In this document: positions 1-8,599 of the stretch, piece after piece | How the letters are laid out: every line of letters starts with the position of its first letter | Numbering within the stretch: position 1 is the stretch's first letter | DNA from: Pedobacter sp. HDW13 | Lineage (GTDB): Bacteria > Bacteroidota > Bacteroidia > Sphingobacteriales > Sphingobacteriaceae | Reading direction: 5' to 3' | DNA length: 64,000 bases | Assembly: GCF_011303555.1 (NCBI RefSeq) | Contig: NZ_CP049868.1 | Location: 2,418,001 to 2,482,000, forward strand | Notes under the pieces: generated by a model | The model's database searches: none | Told to the model about the DNA's origin: nothing | What the model saw: only the letters and a program-made list of their open reading frames with translations | Program-made: the position numbers and the translations under genes

Positions 1-4
1 AAAC

Positions 5-853
5 CTATAAGTATAAATTTTTCTCAATCGTCGGAATAATCCCTCTTTCCTGAGCCAGTTTAAACAAAGTATCAACCGCTTTACGGCCTTCTTCGCCCAG
101 GTTAATGCTGTACTTGTTTACATAAAGCTCAATGTGTTTGTACATTACGCTTTCTTCCATGGCCTGTGCATGCTCGCGAATAAAATCGATACTCGATTTT
201 GGATGGGTAAAGGCATATTCTACCGACTGTCTGATTAAGCGGTTTACTTTTAACTGCACATCGCGATCGAGGTTGCGGTTAACTACAATGCCACCTAAGG
301 GAATTGCACAGCCGGTGAGTTTTTCCCAGTAATCGCCAAGATCAATAATTTTGTTCAAGCCCTTATCCTGGTAGGTAAACCTGTTTTCGTGGATAATCAA
401 GCCTAAATCAATTTTTTCTTCCAATAAAGCCGATTCGATTTCAGAAAATACCAGTTCCTGTTTGTTTTGTAACTCAGGGTAGGCAATGCCCAGCAAGAAA
501 TTTGCGGTAGTATATTTGCCAGGTATGCCTACTTTAAGCCCAGCATCAGGGGTTAGTAATGCCGGATCATTTTCGCCTTTAAAATGGTTTTTACTAATCA
601 ACAACGGACCAACACCGAAGCCTAAGGCACTGCCTGCATCGAGCAAGGCATATTGATTGGCCACATAGGCAAAAGCATGAAAACTTAATTTGGTGATATT
701 TAATTCGCCCCTTAGTGCTTTCTGGTTCAGGGTTTCCACATCATCGTAATAAACCTCAAATTCTAAACCTTCGGTATCAATTTTATGGTGAATTAAAGCG
801 TCGAAAATAAAGGTATCGTTAGGGCAGGGCGAAAAGCCAAGGGTAAGTTTCAT
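5..853 (-). CDS. mqnD: 1,4-dihydroxy-6-naphthoate synthase (MqnD)
   Basis: The protein has 282 residues, close to the usual length of MqnD. MqnD converts cyclic dehypoxanthine futalosine to 1,4-dihydroxy-6-naphthoate, a late step of the futalosine route to menaquinone. The N-terminus has the family signature SPCPNDTFIFDAL (residues 8-20) of this periplasmic-binding-protein-like fold. A conserved histidine in LIIHENRF (H155) fits the catalytic base known for the family. The gene lies 40 bases downstream of mqnB on the same strand, and the two probably form a menaquinone operon. The stop codon is only a few bases inside the window, but the gene is complete. Cytosolic; no signal peptide. Confidence 0.93.
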   Translation of the reverse strand: MKLTLGFSPCPNDTFIFDALIHHKIDTEGLEFEVYYDDVETLNQKALRGELNITKLSFHAFAYVANQYALLDAGSALGFGVGPLLISKNHFKGENDPALLTPDAGLKVGIPGKYTTANFLLGIAYPELQNKQELVFSEIESALLEEKIDLGLIIHENRFTYQDKGLNKIIDLGDYWEKLTGCAIPLGGIVVNRNLDRDVQLKVNRLIRQSVEYAFTHPKSSIDFIREHAQAMEESVMYKHIELYVNKYSINLGEEGRKAVDTLFKLAQERGIIPTIEKNLYL

Positions 854-893
854 AAATCAAAATTAATTACTGTGGTAAACTAATTGGTCATAC

Positions 894-1517
894 TCAGTTC
901 ATTTCTCCAATAAAAGCAATGGCCCAATCGTTCAGGTTTTTTATGGAAAGACCTATTTTCCAGTTATCTTTATTTCGGGGCTCCACATAATTGGAGATGC
1001 TCCTGATTTGCAGGCAATCTATATTTAATTGTTTACAGGCATAAAAAACAGCTGCACCTTCCATGCTTTCGGTTGTGGGGTTTAACCGTTTAACCAAATG
1101 TTTAATGCTTTTTTCACTGCCCGTTACACGGTTCATGGTAATGCCTTTAACGAGCGGTAAACCTACTTTGCGTTGGGTTCTGGAAGTGTAATGGCTTTCG
1201 CCAAAGCCCAGGTCGGTAATGGTTAAAAAGTCGTCACCGCTTTCTGCACCCAGTTCGGCAAAGGTATCTTCGCTAATGTTTAATACTGTTCCGAGCGCAA
1301 TATTCCGGTCAAAACAACCTGCAATGCCAAAATTTACAACCAGTTCATATTTGTGCGATAAGTACTTGCCCAATGCAAAAGCTGTTGCCACCATTCCAAC
1401 TCCGGTAATCAGCAGATCAAAATTTTTGCTTTCAACAAAATCGCCCTCCGGCAAATTAAAATGCTGGTAAAAGAAAGAAAGTTCGGCCTTTGTGGCTGCA
1501 ACAACTAAAGTTTTCAT
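894..1517 (-). CDS. mqnB: Futalosine hydrolase (MqnB)
   Basis: The 207-residue protein belongs to the nucleoside phosphorylase/MTAN fold. It has the glycine-rich segment NFGIAGCFD (about residues 62-70) and the nucleoside-binding SMEGAAVFYAC segment, whose glutamate contacts the ribose in this fold. MqnB hydrolyses futalosine to dehypoxanthine futalosine and hypoxanthine. The adjacent mqnD supports this over a generic MTA/SAH nucleosidase. The start ATG is clear; the upstream neighbour is divergent. Function by homology is confident, but the exact substrate form (futalosine or 6-amino-6-deoxyfutalosine) cannot be told from sequence. Confidence 0.9.
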   Translation of the reverse strand: MKTLVVAATKAELSFFYQHFNLPEGDFVESKNFDLLITGVGMVATAFALGKYLSHKYELVVNFGIAGCFDRNIALGTVLNISEDTFAELGAESGDDFLTITDLGFGESHYTSRTQRKVGLPLVKGITMNRVTGSEKSIKHLVKRLNPTTESMEGAAVFYACKQLNIDCLQIRSISNYVEPRNKDNWKIGLSIKNLNDWAIAFIGEMN

Positions 1518-1571
1518 AGTGTAAATTTAATGGTTTGTTTCGATAAACTTTGGTTTCTTTAAGCTTTGGTG

Positions 1572-1601
1572 TTTAGGCTTAATGCTTTATCAGTATATTT
1601 G
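1572..1601 (+). promoter_or_regulatory. Candidate promoter for the pterin genes
   Basis: A TATATTTG box (1594-1601) matches the Bacteroidetes -7 consensus TAnnTTTG exactly. A TTTA lies 18 bp upstream, next to the usual 19 bp for the -33 element. The box ends 17 bases before the start codon, so the leader would be very short, with no Shine-Dalgarno sequence. Confidence 0.5.
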
Positions 1602-1618
1602 CGGTTTATTTTATAGTA

Positions 1619-2029
1619 ATGATTTACATAACGAGAAAAGCATCATTTAACGCAGCACATAAGCTAGCCCGAACCGATTGGGATGATGATAAAAATAGTG
1701 AGGTTTATGGCAAGTGTGCTAACCCAAACTGGCACGGCCATAACTATTGGTTATACGTTACCGTTAAAGGCGAAGTTAATCCGGAAACGGGTTTCCTTGT
1801 CGATCTGAAGTGGTTAAAAGATGTAATGAATAATTATGTTGTAGATAAGGTTGACCATAAAAACTTAAACCTTGATGTCGATTTTATGAAGGGCAAACTG
1901 GCCTCAACCGAAAATCTGGCTATCGAAATCTGGAAACAGTTGTGGGCACCGATTGCCGAAAGCGGTGCAATTTTACATTGCGTAAAAATCTACGAAACTG
2001 AAAACAATTATGTTGAATACTTTGGCTAA
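1619..2029 (+). CDS. 6-pyruvoyl-tetrahydropterin synthase (PTPS/QueD family)
   Basis: The 136-residue protein is a COG0720 family enzyme acting on 7,8-dihydroneopterin triphosphate. The zinc ligands are visible as H14 (FNAAHK) and H39/H41 in WHGHNY, and the catalytic cysteine is C33. The spacing is C-x5-HGH (CANPNWHGH), as in animal PTPS (CNNPNGHGH), not the C-x3-HGH of E. coli QueD. This favours 6-pyruvoyltetrahydropterin synthesis over 6-carboxy-tetrahydropterin (queuosine) synthesis. The VDHKNLN segment holds the partner His/Asp. folE, which makes its substrate, begins 12 bases downstream, so the two are surely one operon. The stop-start spacing and the PTPS-type motif together suggest a biopterin-like product. 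Confidence 0.85.
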   Translation: MIYITRKASFNAAHKLARTDWDDDKNSEVYGKCANPNWHGHNYWLYVTVKGEVNPETGFLVDLKWLKDVMNNYVVDKVDHKNLNLDVDFMKGKLASTENLAIEIWKQLWAPIAESGAILHCVKIYETENNYVEYFG

Positions 2030-2041
2030 AAACCTACATTA

Positions 2042-2677
2042 ATGAGCGATAAAGACGTATTAAAAGGCGAATCGATAGATGGTTATGTAAAAATAGACCG
2101 TTATAATGATGATAAAATAGATGCTGTAGCAACACACTATAAAGATATTCTGGGGCATTTGGGCGAAGACCCTGAGCGCGAAGGTTTATTGAAAACCCCT
2201 GAGCGTGTGGCAAAAGCCTTACAATATTTAACACACGGCTACGATTTAAAACCAGATGAAATTTTAAAATCGGCGATGTTCGAAGAAGATTATAGCCAAA
2301 TGGTTGTAGTTAAAGATATTGAAGTATATTCGATGTGCGAACACCATATGCTGCCGTTTTTTGGAAAAGCGCATATTGCCTATATCCCTAACGGACATAT
2401 TGTTGGTCTAAGCAAGATTCCGCGTGTGGTTGATGCTTTCGCGCGCCGCTTACAGGTACAGGAACGTTTAACAAACGAAATCAGAGATTGTATCCAAAAT
2501 ACTTTAAGTCCAATGGGGGTTGCGGTAGTGATGGAGTGCAGGCACTTGTGTATGGCTATGCGCGGTGTACAGAAACAAAATTCGGTAACCACAACCTCAG
2601 CCTTTACGGGTACCTTTTTAAGTAACGATAAAACAAGAGCTGAGTTTTTAAGGTTAATTACAGCAAGTTTAGATTAA
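2042..2677 (+). CDS. folE: GTP cyclohydrolase I (FolE)
   Basis: This 211-residue enzyme converts GTP to 7,8-dihydroneopterin triphosphate and formate, the entry step to folate and other pterins. Zinc ligands are visible as C99 and H102 in SMCEHH and C170 in ECRHLCM, with the same 71-residue spacing as in the E. coli enzyme. Residues 42-60 ([19 protein letters not shown]) are the family's N-terminal signature. It follows the PTPS-family gene by 12 bases, so substrate supply and use are coupled. No signal peptide; it should be a cytosolic homodecamer. Confidence 0.96.
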   Translation: MSDKDVLKGESIDGYVKIDRYNDDKIDAVATHYKDILGHLGEDPEREGLLKTPERVAKALQYLTHGYDLKPDEILKSAMFEEDYSQMVVVKDIEVYSMCEHHMLPFFGKAHIAYIPNGHIVGLSKIPRVVDAFARRLQVQERLTNEIRDCIQNTLSPMGVAVVMECRHLCMAMRGVQKQNSVTTTSAFTGTFLSNDKTRAEFLRLITASLD

Positions 2678-2709
2678 TTTAGTAACAAGTAGAAAGTATC
2701 AAGAAGCAT

Positions 2710-2727
2710 TTAGCGTAGAAACGCTAA
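2710..2727. repeat. Short inverted repeat between folE and fabD
   Basis: TTAGCGT and ACGCTAA form a perfect 7-bp hairpin with the loop AGAA in the 80-base gap. A third related ACGCTAA-like segment follows at 2741-2747. There is no T-tract, so it is not a standard terminator. Its role is unknown. Confidence 0.45.
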
Positions 2728-2757
2728 GCGCCAAACGTGATACGCTAAACTAACAAT

Positions 2758-3639
2758 ATGAAAGCATATATTTTTCCCGGACAGGGAGCACAGTTTGTAG
2801 GTATGGGTAAAGACCTTTACGAGAACCCTGAAGCTGCAACATTATTTGAGAAAGCTAACGAAATTATTGGTTTCCGCATTAGCGATATTATGTTTGGCGG
2901 AACCGACGAGGAACTTAAACAAACCAAGGTAACGCAGCCTGCAATTTTTTTGCATTCAGTTATTTTAGCCAAAGTTTTAGGTGCCGATTTTAAACCTGAT
3001 ATGGTTGCTGGTCACTCTTTAGGCGAGTTTTCTGCTTTAGTGGCTGCAAATGCACTAAGTTTCGAAGATGGCTTAAAACTGGTTATTGCACGTGCAAATG
3101 CTATGCAAAAAGCTTGCGAAGCGCAACCATCAACTATGGCCGCTATTTTGGGCTTAGCTGACGAGGTTGTAGAGCAAATTTGTGCTGATATTGATGCCGT
3201 TGTTGTACCGGCAAATTACAATTGCCCTGGGCAATTGGTAATTTCGGGCAGTATTGAAGGTATTGATTTGGCTTGTGCCAAATTAACTGAGGCCGGAGCA
3301 AAAAGAGCTTTAAAATTAAATGTAGGTGGTGCTTTCCACTCGCCATTAATGGAGCCGGCAAAAATTGAACTACAGGCTGCTATTGAAGCTACTAATATTG
3401 CTGCACCTGTGTGCCCGGTATATCAAAATGTTGATGCTAAGCCTTATACTGATCCGGAAGAAATTAAAGCAAATTTAATTAAACAATTAACCGGCGCCGT
3501 ACGTTGGACACAAACGGTAGGTAATATGCTTGCCGATGGAGCAACCGAATTTGTGGAGGTTGGTCCAGGCAATGTGTTACAGGGTTTGGTTAAAAAAGTA
3601 AGCCGTGAAGTGCAAACCAGCAGTGCTTCGATCGCATAA
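2758..3639 (+). CDS. fabD: Malonyl-CoA:ACP transacylase (FabD)
   Basis: The 293-residue protein transfers malonyl groups from CoA to acyl carrier protein for fatty acid elongation. The nucleophile S87 lies in GHSLGE, the partner H194 lies in GGAFHSPL, and the N-terminal FPGQGAQ (residues 6-12) forms the oxyanion region. The length matches the family (about 290-310). No other fab genes flank it, so it is a stand-alone unit here. A strong terminator follows. Cytosolic. Confidence 0.95.
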   Translation: MKAYIFPGQGAQFVGMGKDLYENPEAATLFEKANEIIGFRISDIMFGGTDEELKQTKVTQPAIFLHSVILAKVLGADFKPDMVAGHSLGEFSALVAANALSFEDGLKLVIARANAMQKACEAQPSTMAAILGLADEVVEQICADIDAVVVPANYNCPGQLVISGSIEGIDLACAKLTEAGAKRALKLNVGGAFHSPLMEPAKIELQAAIEATNIAAPVCPVYQNVDAKPYTDPEEIKANLIKQLTGAVRWTQTVGNMLADGATEFVEVGPGNVLQGLVKKVSREVQTSSASIA

Positions 3640-3667
3640 CTTTTATTTCCTTAAAATATAATACCAG

Positions 3668-3700
3668 CGCCATAAACCAAAGTTTATGGCGTTGTTTTTT
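3668..3700 (+). terminator. Intrinsic terminator of fabD
   Basis: A perfect 10-bp stem (CGCCATAAAC with GTTTATGGCG, loop CAAA) is followed by TTGTTTTTT. It separates fabD from the histidine kinase gene. Confidence 0.85.
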
Positions 3701-3727
3701 ACCAATATTTAATATCTTTATCCGTAG

Positions 3728-6700
3728 ATGAGAATAAGCTTTGGTGTAAAAATAAGATTTCTATTGCTTGTTTTGGGCTGTTGTCTCATTGCAACTTCCA
3801 TTTCTTTAAGCTTTTTCACTACCAAAAGCGAATTGCTTGATCATGATGCCAATGAGATACAGCAAAACCTTTTAGCCAAAGAAAGAGCGGTTGAAAATTT
3901 TTTAGCCAACAAGCAGGAGGTAGCCAAGGCAAAGCAATTTCATTTAAACCCTCAGGATGCCACTAATTTTATCGAATTATATCGAAGGCAGAATGGCATT
4001 AACTTATTTACGTATCAAAATAACCGGCTTAAATTCTGGAGTACCTATAAAGTTTCTGAAATAGATCCAGCCGACATAAAAGAAGGAAGCTCAGTGCTTT
4101 TTTTTTCAAACGGATGGTATGAAGTAATTAAAAGTGTACAGGGTAATTTTAGTTTTATCTTTCTCATCTCCATTCAGTCTCAATATCCTTTTAAAGAAAC
4201 ACAGTATTTTAAAAACGATATAGACCCGCTGCTATCTAGCACTAAGATTTTAACCTTTGCTTCTTTTACCGATAAGGATGTTTACACGATAAAAAGCCTT
4301 GATAATAAGTTTTTATTTGGGTTGAAGGTTAAGCCGGGCTATGCCGATACCTATTACTCGGGTACGCAGCTTTGGCTTTTTGTGGCTGGTATGTTGTGCA
4401 TTTGCATGTTTTTTAATTCGCTATGCTCGTTTATTGCACGGCGCGGGCATATCGCATGGGGTACCTTTTTATTGCTGTTTTTCTTTATGGCTTTTCGTTT
4501 AACAGATTTGTATTTCGGCTGGTTTAACCATCGTTTTACTTTAGATCTGTTTGACCCTAAAATATATGCCGATAGTTTCTTAATGCCTTCGCTTGGCGAT
4601 TTTCTGCTCAATGTAATTGCCATTACCTGGTTGCTTTTGTTTATGTACAATCACAAAGAACAATACCAGTTTCCCGGGTGGATTAAACGGAATAAAGTCG
4701 TAGGGTTGTTTATTCAGGCCGTGCTACTGGTACTTATTGGTAAGATAGTATGGGATACCGACGATATTTTCTTCGGACTGATTTTTAACTCGCGCATTAA
4801 CTTTGATATTGTAAACATCTTAAAGCTTAGCGGAACCAGTTGGGTTGGAATCGTAATTTTATGTCTGGCCTGGTTCCAGATTTACCTTATTACTGTAATT
4901 TCGGCAACGATAAGCAGTCAGTTAAATGTTACCAACAAAGAGCGGATTATTATTTTTGTAATCGGCTTTGCAGGAGTATTTGTTTACAAGTTGTTTGTTG
5001 ATTTTAATGCCTTTTTTATTGTTTTTGCCCTCATTTTATTTATTGTAGCCAGGGCAGTTTATTTAAAGGAAAGCAATTTTTCCATTGGCATGTTTGCCAT
5101 TGTGTTTTTTTGCCTGGCCTTTAATACTTCAATTAAATACACCCGGTTTAAAGACATTAAGGAAAGAAACCTGCGCGAACCTTTGGCGCGTAAAATACAA
5201 TCGTCGGAAGATTTAAATGCCATTCTTGCCTTGGGGTCCTTAGGGAATGAAATTGCTAAAGACGATTTCCTGGCCCGGTATTTTAACCAAAATAAAATGG
5301 CCAATTATGCGGTACTTAAAAACCACCTTAAGGATTACCTGGATGGCTATTTAAGCCGGTACGACTCGCAGATTTATCCTTACGACAGGTTGGGAACTGC
5401 AATGGGCAATGCCGATAGCCCACCCATTGACAAGTATAAAAACCTGGTTGAGGCAGGCTCAGTGAAAATTGATGGTTCTAATTTTTTCTATCAGGTAAAC
5501 AATACTTTTGGCTATCAGGACTACTTTGGGATTATTTCGGTTGTAGATAATGGCAATTTACTGGGTACACTGATTATCGAACTCCGTTCTAAACCCTACA
5601 ATTACAATAACAGGCTCCCTGATCTTTTGGGTGACCAAAAAGAGGCAAAGGACGAGGATTTTAGAGGCTATTCCATTGCCTTTTACAGCAATAATAAACT
5701 GCTTAACCAATCGGGAAATTTTACTTTTCCTTTAGATGGTAGCATATTTAAAGGCAAAAAAGATGATTTTGTTATCCTCAGCGATGATAGCTTGCATTAT
5801 AGCCACTTAATTTATAAGCCTTCTGCAAGTAAAATGGTGGTAATCAGTAAAGCAAAAGTAGATTATGTAGAACGGTTGGCGGCCTTGTCTTTCTTTTTTC
5901 TGGTTTTCATTATCTTCTCGTTACTTCTTTATGGGTTAATATGGTTGATTAAAAACCTCGACGATGATAAAGTAGGCTGGTTTAGTATTAACCGGTCGTT
6001 GATGATCAACGCCAATAAGATTTTATATAAAACACGCATCCAGGTGGTAATTGTATTATCGGTAGTGGCTACTTTGGTTATTGTTGGCTGGGTAACCTAT
6101 TACTACATGAATAAAGAATACCGTGGCCAGCAAGATGCGATATTGAAAGATAAAATCAGAAAGGTTCAGCAGAACTTTGAAAAGCAGGTTTTTAATAATG
6201 GGATGATCTCTAACGATGAAAGTGCAGTGGCCGATTTCAACAACTTCGCCGATATTAACAATGCTGATCTGAACCTGTATGATTTAAATGGTAACCTGAC
6301 CATGACCACTTATCCGAAGCTTTACAACTATAAAATTATTGGTCGGAAAATGGGTCCACTGGCCTATATTTCTTTAAATGGCCTGCACCGATCTGAATTT
6401 ATTAACCTGGATGAGAAAATAGGAAATTTAACCTATGCTGCGGCCTACGCTCCCATAAGGAACGCGCAAAATAAAACAATAGCTTATTTAAGCCTTCCCA
6501 ATTATTCGAATGAAGAAGAATATACGGATAAAATAGCCCTTTTTGTGAGTAACCTGATTAATATTTATGCTCTGGTTTTTGTTGCCATTGGGGTGCTGGC
6601 AATCTTTTTGGCCAACCAGATAACCAGCCCGTTAACTTTTATTCAGGAGAGTATAAGCCGAACAAAAATAGGACAGCGTAACGAACCGATTGTATGGCGG

Positions 6701-7459
6701 AGGCATGATGAAATTGGTTCGTTAATTAAAGAGTACAACAACATGATTGCCGCCTTAGAAGATAGTGCCCTTAGACTGGCCCGCTCTGAGCGTGAAAGTG
6801 CCTGGCGCGAAATGGCTAAACAAGTGGCGCACGAAATTAAAAATCCGTTAACTCCACTTAAATTAGGGGTTCAGTTACTGGAGAAATCCTGGAAAGAAAA
6901 AGACCCGAACTTTGAGCTGAAGTTTAATAAATTCAGCAAATCGTTTATCGAACAGATTGATAGTCTATCTAAAATTGCTTCTGAGTTCTCTAATTTTGCT
7001 AAAATGCCCGATACCAACTTAGAGCGCCTTTTATTGCTACCTATTATTGAGCAGGCGAGAGAAGTATTTAAAAGTACAGATAACGTAACCATTGATGTGT
7101 TAAACAAAAGTGAGAAAGACATCGAAATCATGGCTGATCACGATCAGTTGTTGCGCACTTTTAACAACTTGCTTAAAAATGCCATTGAAGCCATTGACGA
7201 GGAGACTTTGTGCTGCATAACCATTATTGTTTATATGGATACGAAAAACGCCTATATCGAAATTAAAGATAATGGTAAAGGCATACCTCCATCCCTGCAC
7301 GATAAGATATTTGTACCCAACTTTACTACAAAATCTTCAGGTACAGGATTAGGGCTGGCGTTTGTAAAACAGGCTGTAGAAAATGCCGGTGGTTCAGTTA
7401 AATTTACATCAATAAGTGGCCTTGGGACAACGTTTTATTTGAATTTTCCATTGGCTTAA
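3728..7459 (+). CDS. Large multi-pass sensor histidine kinase (NtrY-like)
   Basis: The 1243-residue protein has an N-terminal membrane helix (about 8-28), a soluble segment, a block of about seven or eight membrane helices (about 215-470), a second extracytoplasmic region, two further helices (about 715-740 and 780-802), a third extracytoplasmic region and a helix at about 950-972. A HAMP linker follows, then a HisKA domain with H1035 in VAHEIKNPLTPLKLG and an HATPase domain with NNLLKNAIEA, DNGKGIP and GTGLGLA. The HEIKNPLTPL box is typical of NtrY/AtoS-like kinases. It autophosphorylates on H1035 and should phosphorylate an unlinked regulator; no response regulator lies nearby. Length is far above the usual 500-800 residues. 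The signal sensed is unknown. Confidence 0.85.
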   Translation: MRISFGVKIRFLLLVLGCCLIATSISLSFFTTKSELLDHDANEIQQNLLAKERAVENFLANKQEVAKAKQFHLNPQDATNFIELYRRQNGINLFTYQNNRLKFWSTYKVSEIDPADIKEGSSVLFFSNGWYEVIKSVQGNFSFIFLISIQSQYPFKETQYFKNDIDPLLSSTKILTFASFTDKDVYTIKSLDNKFLFGLKVKPGYADTYYSGTQLWLFVAGMLCICMFFNSLCSFIARRGHIAWGTFLLLFFFMAFRLTDLYFGWFNHRFTLDLFDPKIYADSFLMPSLGDFLLNVIAITWLLLFMYNHKEQYQFPGWIKRNKVVGLFIQAVLLVLIGKIVWDTDDIFFGLIFNSRINFDIVNILKLSGTSWVGIVILCLAWFQIYLITVISATISSQLNVTNKERIIIFVIGFAGVFVYKLFVDFNAFFIVFALILFIVARAVYLKESNFSIGMFAIVFFCLAFNTSIKYTRFKDIKERNLREPLARKIQSSEDLNAILALGSLGNEIAKDDFLARYFNQNKMANYAVLKNHLKDYLDGYLSRYDSQIYPYDRLGTAMGNADSPPIDKYKNLVEAGSVKIDGSNFFYQVNNTFGYQDYFGIISVVDNGNLLGTLIIELRSKPYNYNNRLPDLLGDQKEAKDEDFRGYSIAFYSNNKLLNQSGNFTFPLDGSIFKGKKDDFVILSDDSLHYSHLIYKPSASKMVVISKAKVDYVERLAALSFFFLVFIIFSLLLYGLIWLIKNLDDDKVGWFSINRSLMINANKILYKTRIQVVIVLSVVATLVIVGWVTYYYMNKEYRGQQDAILKDKIRKVQQNFEKQVFNNGMISNDESAVADFNNFADINNADLNLYDLNGNLTMTTYPKLYNYKIIGRKMGPLAYISLNGLHRSEFINLDEKIGNLTYAAAYAPIRNAQNKTIAYLSLPNYSNEEEYTDKIALFVSNLINIYALVFVAIGVLAIFLANQITSPLTFIQESISRTKIGQRNEPIVWRRHDEIGSLIKEYNNMIAALEDSALRLARSERESAWREMAKQVAHEIKNPLTPLKLGVQLLEKSWKEKDPNFELKFNKFSKSFIEQIDSLSKIASEFSNFAKMPDTNLERLLLLPIIEQAREVFKSTDNVTIDVLNKSEKDIEIMADHDQLLRTFNNLLKNAIEAIDEETLCCITIIVYMDTKNAYIEIKDNGKGIPPSLHDKIFVPNFTTKSSGTGLGLAFVKQAVENAGGSVKFTSISGLGTTFYLNFPLA

Positions 7460-7490
7460 TTGAGTGTCGAGAAGAAGCGTTTATGTGATT

Positions 7491-8393
7491 TTACCTCAGT
7501 TCTATCTGGGCTTTACCCATGGTGTTACCATCGGCATATAAGATTACGGTATAAATACCTTTAATAAAGGGCTTTGGGTTTGCCCAATCGATAACATAAG
7601 TACTGTCGTCGTTATTGTAGTTGATAAAGATAGAGTGGCTGTACTGCATATCCTGTCCGTCGGCTTCAAAGTGGTTACCTTCATCAGCGAGCAGGTTTCC
7701 TGCCGGATCAAAAACCCTTAGGTAAATGTTATGATGGCCTTTTTCTGCCAGTTGATTTGGAATAATGGTAAAACGCACGCTTAGTTTTTCGGCTGTAGAC
7801 GATTTGGTTACTTCTACTTTTTTTCCGCTTGATTTAGTTCTGAAAGCTACAATTTCGGCCGATTGAAGTTTTAGCACCGCTGCAGTTTTAACTTTTGCAT
7901 TGAGGTTACTGTTCTCACTTTCAAGGTTCGAGGCCTTGCTGCTCATGCTCCGTAAAGTATTCTCCAAGCTATCGCGACTGTTTTTTAAAAAGATATTATC
8001 TTTCTGTAGCTGGATAATCTGGTCGCTATAATTCTTAACAAAAGTTTTCAGCTCATTAATCTGGGCATTTGCTTTATCCAGTTCAACCTGTGTAATCTGG
8101 TTTTTTTCTAAGGCAAGCTTAAGCGCATCGATCTTTTTTCGTGCCTCTTTCTGTTCCTCAACCAGCTTTTCGTTTAAATCTAAATTAAGCGCATTAACCT
8201 TGTCTAGCTCAACTTCAATTTTTTCGACCTCGAGCCGCAGTTTATCCTTCTCCGTACTTACGGTAACAAACCTTTCGCTTTGCTTTCGGTCTTTAAGAAA
8301 CAAATAAGCATTTGTCCCAATTAAAGCCGCTATAACAATTACCAGAAAGTAAATTTTGTTCCTATCACCTTTATTAACTTTTTGTGATTCCAT
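7491..8393 (-). CDS. Membrane-anchored coiled-coil protein of unknown function
   Basis: The 300-residue protein has a short cytosolic N-terminus, one membrane helix (about residues 14-32) and a long charged heptad-rich coiled coil (about 45-165). A C-terminal beta-rich domain (about 195-300) contains VRFTIIPNQLAEKGHHNIY and ends in a strand-like QIELR. This layout is common among uncharacterised Bacteroidetes envelope proteins. The gene converges with the histidine kinase gene with 31 bases between stops. I do not recognise a named family. A scaffold or envelope-tethering role is only a guess. Confidence 0.7.
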   Translation of the reverse strand: MESQKVNKGDRNKIYFLVIVIAALIGTNAYLFLKDRKQSERFVTVSTEKDKLRLEVEKIEVELDKVNALNLDLNEKLVEEQKEARKKIDALKLALEKNQITQVELDKANAQINELKTFVKNYSDQIIQLQKDNIFLKNSRDSLENTLRSMSSKASNLESENSNLNAKVKTAAVLKLQSAEIVAFRTKSSGKKVEVTKSSTAEKLSVRFTIIPNQLAEKGHHNIYLRVFDPAGNLLADEGNHFEADGQDMQYSHSIFINYNNDDSTYVIDWANPKPFIKGIYTVILYADGNTMGKAQIELR

Positions 8394-8599
8394 TTTTAAT
8401 AACGCTGTATCTTCTTTAAATTAATATACTTTTGTTCTCCATAGGTAAATGGGGGTACACAATTAATTTTTAGGAGGCGCAAATTAAAATTTTTAATAAA
8501 CTTATAAGAGTTTTTAAAAAAAATCGTTTACTTGCTAATGTTCATTTGTACTCAAATCAACACAAACACACAACCTGAATAAAAAATAAGACAGAAATA

